From positions 45,759,500-45,823,499 of the forward strand of contig OY987302.1 in NCBI GenBank assembly GCA_963920635.1: a stretch of 64,000 nt of DNA, in the 5' to 3' direction. The notes under the pieces are model-generated. The model was not told the origin of the DNA. It searched no databases and worked only from the letters and a program-made list of their open reading frames with translations. Source of the stretch: Pseudeuparius sepicola (taxonomy: Eukaryota; Arthropoda; Insecta; Coleoptera; Anthribidae). Shown in pieces: positions 58,350 through 64,000 of this stretch. Numbering within the stretch: the first letter of the stretch is position 1; every line of letters begins with the position of its first letter. The position numbers and the translations under genes are program-made.

Positions 58350-58893
58350 TATATTTCGAATGTTCCCAATACTATTGCTCCCGCCCTTCAAAGCCTCAAC
58401 TCAATGCCGAACTTCGAGAAAATCCTATTCGAAAAGAGCAACACACAGTGCCTATAGAATTGAGAATTGTTTCTCCACCGAATCTCGTCTGCCAGCGGGA
58501 TCCATTTTTATTGTTCCAGTTAAGAAGTAAGAGCATCATTAAAGGAGTTTCCGCAGCCAGAGAGTTTCGCATATTCGCCCAGCGGAGTTCTAACCGGAAA
58601 GAGTTTATTGTTGAACCGAAACGACTGTAAATAATACTTAGATGTAACTCGCAGCGAGTGAGCAAAACAAAAGTGCACCCCGCAGAACTTTCAAGCGCAT
58701 TAAACTACTTACCGTAGCGATTCTCACTACACAAAACTTTTGTTCGGAATTAGCCTTTTAATATTTGTTACGGTATTGCCGCTATGTAGTTTTGCAGATA
58801 ATTGTGTCGATACAATGAATACTTAAAGCGTAGTTTTAAGTAAATATCTAATTGCATTTTGTCTTCTACTTTCAATGTTATATTTTGTAGGGT
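58350..58893 (+). repeat. Dispersed local repeat, copy B
   Basis: Matches copy A over about 550 bp in the same order and orientation, with short gaps, and copy C over about 200 bp. The segment that is best kept among A, B and C runs from the GAGCAACA block to the CATATTCG block. Confidence 0.7.
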
Positions 58894-58904
58894 ATCAAGT
58901 TTTA

Positions 58905-59215
58905 TAGGAATATAGAAAGATTTTTAGTACCTGTAATTATAAATAGTAAATGATGTGGCATAGGTAAAGGATATCACTTGAGAAAAATGCACACCAGCCG
59001 GAACTCGAACCCGGGACTCCTACTGTGGCCGTAGGCACTTTAACCAACTAAGCTACCGGAGATACGGATTCCATTGGCTAGGTTTTATTTATTCCAATTG
59101 ATAAATAGTTAGTAGCCTGCATTTTTTTTTTTTTCAATTGATATCCTTTACCTGATATGCCAATAAACATCATTTATTATTTATAATTATTACAGGTACT
59201 AAAAATCTTTCTGTT
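58905..59215 (-). repeat. tRNA-derived SINE copy, minus strand, with adjoining inverted part
   Basis: On the minus strand, 58992-59062 reads as a tRNA-like sequence: GGTAGCTTAGTTGGTTAA (A box), a 5-bp anticodon stem CCTAC/GTAGG, and GGGTTCGAGTTCC (B box). The anticodon loop lacks the U before the anticodon and would read CCA. A tail with TCAATTGATATCC and TTTACCTGATATGCC follows in other copies. A plus-oriented tail copy begins at 59130, so two copies face each other. Confidence 0.75.
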
Positions 59216-60160
59216 TTATTTTCTTCGCTTGACATTGTAGGTTAGAATTTCCACGTTCGATACTTGCATTAAGTGGCTATATGTCGAATATTGTGGGTAG
59301 AAAAACAAATAGGAAGTTTACATAACCAACAATAATGAATGGTTACCCTACACCCTCTAACCCCTTCTAGTAGCTGTAGAAGACGTCGAAGTCCCCTACA
59401 TCTCACCGCTACTAACTAATATCAACTGGAATAAATAACACCTAGCCGATGGAATCAGTATCTCCACTAGCTTAGTTGGTTAAGAGGGGGTTGCCGACAG
59501 CGAAAGTGACGTAAGATTTCGTATTTTTTTAAGTTGTATAGCATAAAATCTAATAACATTTTACCTGGCAAAAATTTAGTACAAACATCTCTGTCTTCCT
59601 TTTAATCATACGATCTTAAAAGCGGTGTTTTGTTTTATAGGTTATGAAAACCTTGGGAAAAATAATAATTCCAGTGCATATTCTTTTAAGATCTTATGAT
59701 TAAAATGAAGACAGAGATCGTTTGTACTAAATTTTTGCCAGGTAAAAAAATTTTATTAGATTTTATGCTATACAACTTAAAAAAATACGAAATCTAACGT
59801 CACTTTCGCTGTCGGCAACCCCCTCTTAAGTGCCTATACGGCCACAGTAGGAGTCCCGGGTTCGAGTCCCGGCTGGAGTGCATTTTTTCAATGGATATCC
59901 TTTACCTGATATGCCACTAAACATCATTTATTATTTCTAATTACAGGTACTAAAAATCTTTCTATGTTTTATTTTCTTGGCTTGACATTGTAGGTTAGAA
60001 TTTCCACGTTCGATACTTGCATTAAATCGCGATATGTCGAATATTGTGGGTAGAAGAACAAATAGGAGCCCCGGGTTCGAGTCCCGGCTGGAGTGCATTT
60101 TTTTCAATTGATATCCTTTACCTGATATGCCACTAAACATCATTTATTATTTTTGTAGGA
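59216..60160 (+). repeat. tRNA-derived SINE copies, plus strand
   Basis: A head (TATCTCCACTAGCTTAGTTG, 59459-59478) is split by a MITE and resumes at 59826 with a GGAGTCCCGGGTTCGAGTCC block at 59850-59869 and GGCTGGAGTGCATTTTTTC. A second, truncated copy has GGGTTCGAGTCCCGG at about 60073. The tail AAATTTCCACGTTCGATACTTG-type block recurs near 59246 and 60000. No intact tRNA gene is present. Confidence 0.75.
59484..59825. mobile_element. TTAA-flanked MITE inserted in a SINE head, 342 bp
   Basis: The ends read GAGGGGGTTGCCGACAGCG and its complement, with pairing over about 140 bp per arm. TTAA at 59480-59483 is repeated at 59826-59829, as for piggyBac-type targets. The insertion splits the D-arm of the tRNA-like head. 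No coding. Confidence 0.9.
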
Positions 60161-60399
60161 ATAGTATTTTAGTGAAGGTTAATACTTTAATATGACCGCG
60201 AATGGCCACAAATAATAATACGGATCATTGAATTTTCAGGAGTTTGAAAACTGAAACGTCGCTTCTTGAAATTGATATCGCAATGCGTCGTTTGAAGGGT
60301 TATTTGGGGAATGTGATATTATTTTAAACCTATATGTACTCTATACTTTATAGGATTAACAGGATTATGTGCTTTTAAAGGGGCAACTTCCTTTCTCGC

Positions 60400-60690
60400 A
60401 TAGCATTCGAATTTGGAGGGATGCAGGATGTGCCTTTTTCCACTGAAGCTTTGTCGTATCGGCGCGGTGCTCTTTAATAATCCTATTTGGAGAGAGCAAC
60501 AAACGCTACCTTACCACTCCCTTTAGAATTCAGAATTGTTTCTCGGTGGAATTTCGTCTGCGAGCGACATCCTTTTTTATTGTTCGAGTCCAGAAGTAAC
60601 ACTGATACTAAGGGAGTTTCCAAAGCCAGGGAGTTTTCCATATTCGGCCAGCGGAATTTTGGTTGTGAAAGATTTTTTTCCCCAATTTCT
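60400..60690 (+). repeat. Dispersed local repeat, copy C
   Basis: GAGAGAGCAACAAACGC, GAATTGTTTCTCGGTGG, TTTTTTATTGTTCGAGT, AAGGGAGTTTCCAAAGCCAG and CCATATTCGGCCAGCGGA match copy B in order. The 84-aa frame here resembles the frame of copy B only because the bases are alike. Confidence 0.65.
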
Positions 60691-60851
60691 GAGAAAAAAT
60701 TTATAATTTTTTATAACCCTATAGTAGACATTAGTTGTTAAAAAAAATGAAAACCATCAGACAGAATTTAAATTTTGACAAAATGGAGGAGGTCCTCTGA
60801 AGAAATCGTTTTTATAAAATAATAAATTTAGCGGAACTCCAGCCTTAGATA

Positions 60852-61165
60852 AGCAGTTGTGATGAGCATCCCGGAAAGCCGACTTTTTGAGAAACCTAAA
60901 TCCCAGGACCTAGACTTGCAACAAATTCGTCGTCTCGCCAGGCAGACTTATAATATGACAACGTTGCATTGCGTTGGTGACCACGGCTAAATATATTCCT
61001 AGCCCCGTAGCGCGAGCGTTTAAATACGTGCAGCGTGAAGCATAACGGGAGGCCCACTTTCCGCGAAGCCTAAATCCCAGAAGACCCACCTTCCGTTACA
61101 CCTCTCTCTCGCCAGGCACACGTTTGATATGGCAACACTGTGTTTTATCGACCTTGAGGCACTAC
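60852..61165 (+). repeat. Tandem pair of about 175-bp units
   Basis: A unit with CCTAAATCCCAG, CTCGCCAGGCA and ATGACAACGTTG-type blocks occurs at about 60852-60990 and again at about 61029-61165, with the landmark offset by about 175 bp. No coding. Confidence 0.65.
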
Positions 61166-62569
61166 ACTAAAAGTCTGCCTAGCGGTTTTATGCAAAGTTC
61201 GACTTCTATCGGCGAATGCGGTGTTGCAAAGTTCGGCCTGCCGAGAAGCTGGTCTGGCCTGAATTCGAATTGATGGGATTTCGAATATTATATTTTATGC
61301 AATAATATGCAATTTAATAAATAAAATCATAGAGCGTTGAAATGAATACCGATAGGGTAGTGGTATTAGTTAGTAGCATTATAGTATAGTAATATTGTTT
61401 CGTTAAAAAATTCTGAAATAAGTTACCTACAACATCTTTAACTGTTTGAAAACTTCTAAAATCATAGTTTTAGTAAAATACTTAGTAAATAAAAGGCACT
61501 AGTAAAGAATATTTCAAAAAAAGAGTTCTTCAAAATGACAGTTCCTAATTACATGGTAAAACGGATAAAAGAGTTTTCATTGGAGAAATTAACAAAAATT
61601 AAAAAGAAACAAAGTAGGCAGATTGTGTGAAAATTTCACATGTATAATCTGGACCAACACCTGTGCATAGCGCTGTTTCAAGCGATCGCCATTGGCGCCA
61701 CACGACGAAACAAATTTACACGGTGGTTAATGTTAAAACACCATTGTTACAGAATTCTTTACAAAATAAAAACATACAAATATGTCTGTTACAACGAATT
61801 AAATATTCAAAATGAAATAAAATATTTGTTTGTTATGTCCCTCTAATTTGGCAAGTTCACAAGACATATTTCCATAAATTTTCTTAAGAAAAGCGAGTAT
61901 AAAAAGCAAGCAATAGTATTTGGTACCTTTTGCATTGAAATGCAGTCCATGGCTAGTTGTAGTGTAAATAAGCATAAAACGCATTAGATTTTTTAGTTTC
62001 TTCATTATATGGAGGACTAGGTTCGCCTTGGAGAGATAAACAAAATGTTCTATTTTCATTCCTGCATACGTTACAAAATACTTTTCCAAAATAATATCTA
62101 GAATTTTCGCTTCTTCGGCAGATCATCCCATAATTCCAAAATAGTGTTTATTCTTCTGCAACTCACCTAATGGTCTGTGCAGTGTGCATACCATTTTCTT
62201 CAGGTGCATGAAAATTTCATGTTATCACAAACAAATATACCAAAAGCTGCGTTAATAGGATAAAACTGCCAAATACTGGACTTAATGACAATTCGTTACC
62301 GTAAAAAGAAGGTAAATCGTAATAAAGCTGGATATTTAAAATTACAATAACCACAGAATAACCTATAACCTATAATAAGTAGCCATTTTTTTTCGTCGAG
62401 TAGCGCCACAATATTAACTTTATTGCTACATTATTGTAGTTACCAGTGATTTAAAAAATGAAAAAGTATTTCTCGTATTTTTATGACTAGGAGGGTGCAA
62501 TTGAATGAAATTTGATGTTACGCTACAAATTTAAGTAATGTAATGTGGAAATAGTTACTCCATTCACAG
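61166..62569. other. Noncoding, nothing recognised
   Basis: AT-rich. The frames at 61640-61846 and 61799-62089 lack domains. No repeat stands out. Confidence 0.45.
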
Positions 62570-63593
62570 CGGTTTTCTTTCGAGGGAGACACGAATGAAA
62601 TTTTCGGATACAAGTATTCGTGCTTGTTGTTTCTGATTTAATTGATCAACCCGCGCTTCTTCCCGTAGATATAGTTGCGAGCAGAAGCTGCAATGTGGGC
62701 CTTTTCACACGCGCCCTCGATTTCGCCCGCCCATCCCGAAAAAAGTTAATATCCGGCGGAGACTATTTAGGCATTCGAGAGCTGACGTCCCAGTTTGGGG
62801 TCTTAGGCCTTTCGGGCTAAAGGCGCTTTACATAAGAATGTCCCCCATCCGAGTTTTAAGTAGTTTTGTTGCCTCCAACCCTGGGCAATTTGGGCAAATG
62901 ATTTATATTAATGCGGTTATGTTTGAGAAGTTTGCGGGATATTTTTTGTTTAATGGTGCGAGGTCACAGAGATAAATGTTCAAAGTCGCATACAGTTCAA
63001 ATAGCGCACATCGAACATATTATTTCTCGTTGGAAGTTTTCAGGGGCCAATAACTTTTTTCATTTTTCCCTATACCATAGTTTACAGAAGTCATAGATAC
63101 CATTGTTGCACCCGTCCGCAAAAAATCCTGGAACACCAACTTGCAAACTTGAATTTTGGACCTACTCAAACATTGGCAGATAAATTCTACTTGTCGAGCC
63201 TGAGGCTCACAGGACACCATTTTTGTTAATTTTCCATTGTTTTCCCTGTAGAGCTTCCAAAGATTTTCTAGAAATGCTCTAGAACTTTATGATTTGTAGA
63301 GCTATCATTGCCCAGAAATATTCTAGAATAGTTTCCAGTTGTCTATTTAAGTGTACCTGTAAGCTTGTGCCTACAAGTAAGTTAAAGATTAGAACGCGGT
63401 TTTGATGAGAATTTAGGAGCTAGAGACTATTCTTGGTTAGTAACAGTACCCGCGTGTCTATATTGGTGGAAGTTACAATAAAGGTGGTAACAAAGGAAAC
63501 GAGTTTGGACTGTTAATGTTGGGTAAATTCGGTATTTTAATTTTTTTTTGTGTGAATGTGTCAAATATTATCATTTGTGATAGATTTAAGGTA
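62570..63593. other. Noncoding DNA with a balanced-composition island
   Basis: About 62570-62900 is non-repetitive and GC-elevated, with short frames of no recognised family. Possibly regulatory or unique DNA. The remainder to 63593 shows nothing recognised. Confidence 0.35.
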
Positions 63594-63792
63594 TGGATTT
63601 ATAAACTCGACGTTTGCGTTGGCGCTCGAAGTTGACGGTGAAAGATGAAATAAGTTTATCTCGGACAGCATCGGACGCAGACGGTAACGTTCGAAGGCGT
63701 TTATAAACGGTTACACGTAAAATATTGGGATTGAATTTTCGACGCAAACGGCAACGGCGAGCGCCAACGCAAACGTCGAGTTTATAAATCCA
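63594..63792. mobile_element. Short MITE with CpG-rich ends, about 199 bp
   Basis: The ends read GGATTTATAAACTCGACG and its complement over about 34 bp, with CG-containing words (GCGTTGGCGCTCG) unlike the AT-rich surroundings. An inner CGTTTATAAACGG sits near 63698. The target duplication was not clear. No coding. Confidence 0.85.
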
Positions 63793-64000
63793 CCTTTTAT
63801 GATCGATCGTGTTGTGATTGGTCGGTGAGCGAAATTTAAAGTAGTATCCGAAATTCGGAGACTTTCCCTTAGTGACAGATTTTTGGAGGTGATTTTACTC
63901 AGTATGCCTTTCAAAGGGCATTGCGTTGCGTATATTCTCACAATAATAAGGTATGAATCAGAGAGTCTTCCTGGGTTCTTTATATAGAAAAGTGAGTTTT

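Noticed and set aside
58992..59062. A functional tRNA gene (CCA anticodon)
   Set aside because: The anticodon loop lacks the U before the anticodon, the acceptor stem has a mismatch, and truncated copies with a shared tail lie nearby, so a SINE head fits better.

Overview
The window reads as a repeat-rich, AT-rich stretch of an insect nuclear genome. Three things point there: a spliced C2H2 zinc-finger gene of the Scratch/Snail family, arthropod-type transposons (a Penelope-like element with a GIY-YIG domain, a P/THAP-type element, and mariner-like elements whose catalytic spacing is about 41 residues), and long intergenic DNA with almost no coding capacity. The insect order cannot be fixed from the sequence. 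No bacterial features (operons, Shine-Dalgarno sites, CRISPR) are present.

One host gene is well supported. It is the last coding exon of a scratch orthologue on the minus strand (37661-38808), with five zinc fingers and the Scratch-domain motif. A putative 3' UTR runs to a polyA signal near 36820, and an intron begins at 38809. No 5' exon with the SNAG motif was found in the window. Several higher-complexity, non-repetitive noncoding islands (about 4430-4760, 11090-11480, 19230-19480, 33600-33900, 34690-35060, 62570-62900) could be cis-regulatory DNA around this gene. That is inference.

The rest is mainly mobile-element history. From left to right: a dead LINE (2030-4125); a broken IS630/Tc1-type transposase with a foldback inside it (6595-7864); a series of TA-flanked foldback elements whose ends begin CAGGGTG or CAGTGTG (10330, 16102, 22974, 24285, 25939, 26627, 30267, 48351 and a decayed one ending at 40789); a 130-bp tandem repeat (14355-15025); a composite foldback with a cysteine-rich relic (15190-17372); a GC-rich LTR-like island (17981-18535); head-to-head Penelope-like copies (42150-48240), one split by a 3.6-kb P-like element; and palindromic TA-bounded repeats (50989-52040). 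Last comes a right-hand region (53-61 kb) with five same-orientation copies of an unrecognised repeat of up to 550 bp, a foldback with a hammerhead-like motif, and tRNA-derived SINE copies, one split by a TTAA-targeting MITE.

Two elements (26627-29757 and 48351-50988) carry mariner-type transposase genes inside terminal inverted repeats of 530-660 bp. Their ends match those of the surrounding non-coding foldbacks, so the window looks like a record of one transposase group and its dependants. Several insertions are nested with readable target duplications, which gives a relative order of events.
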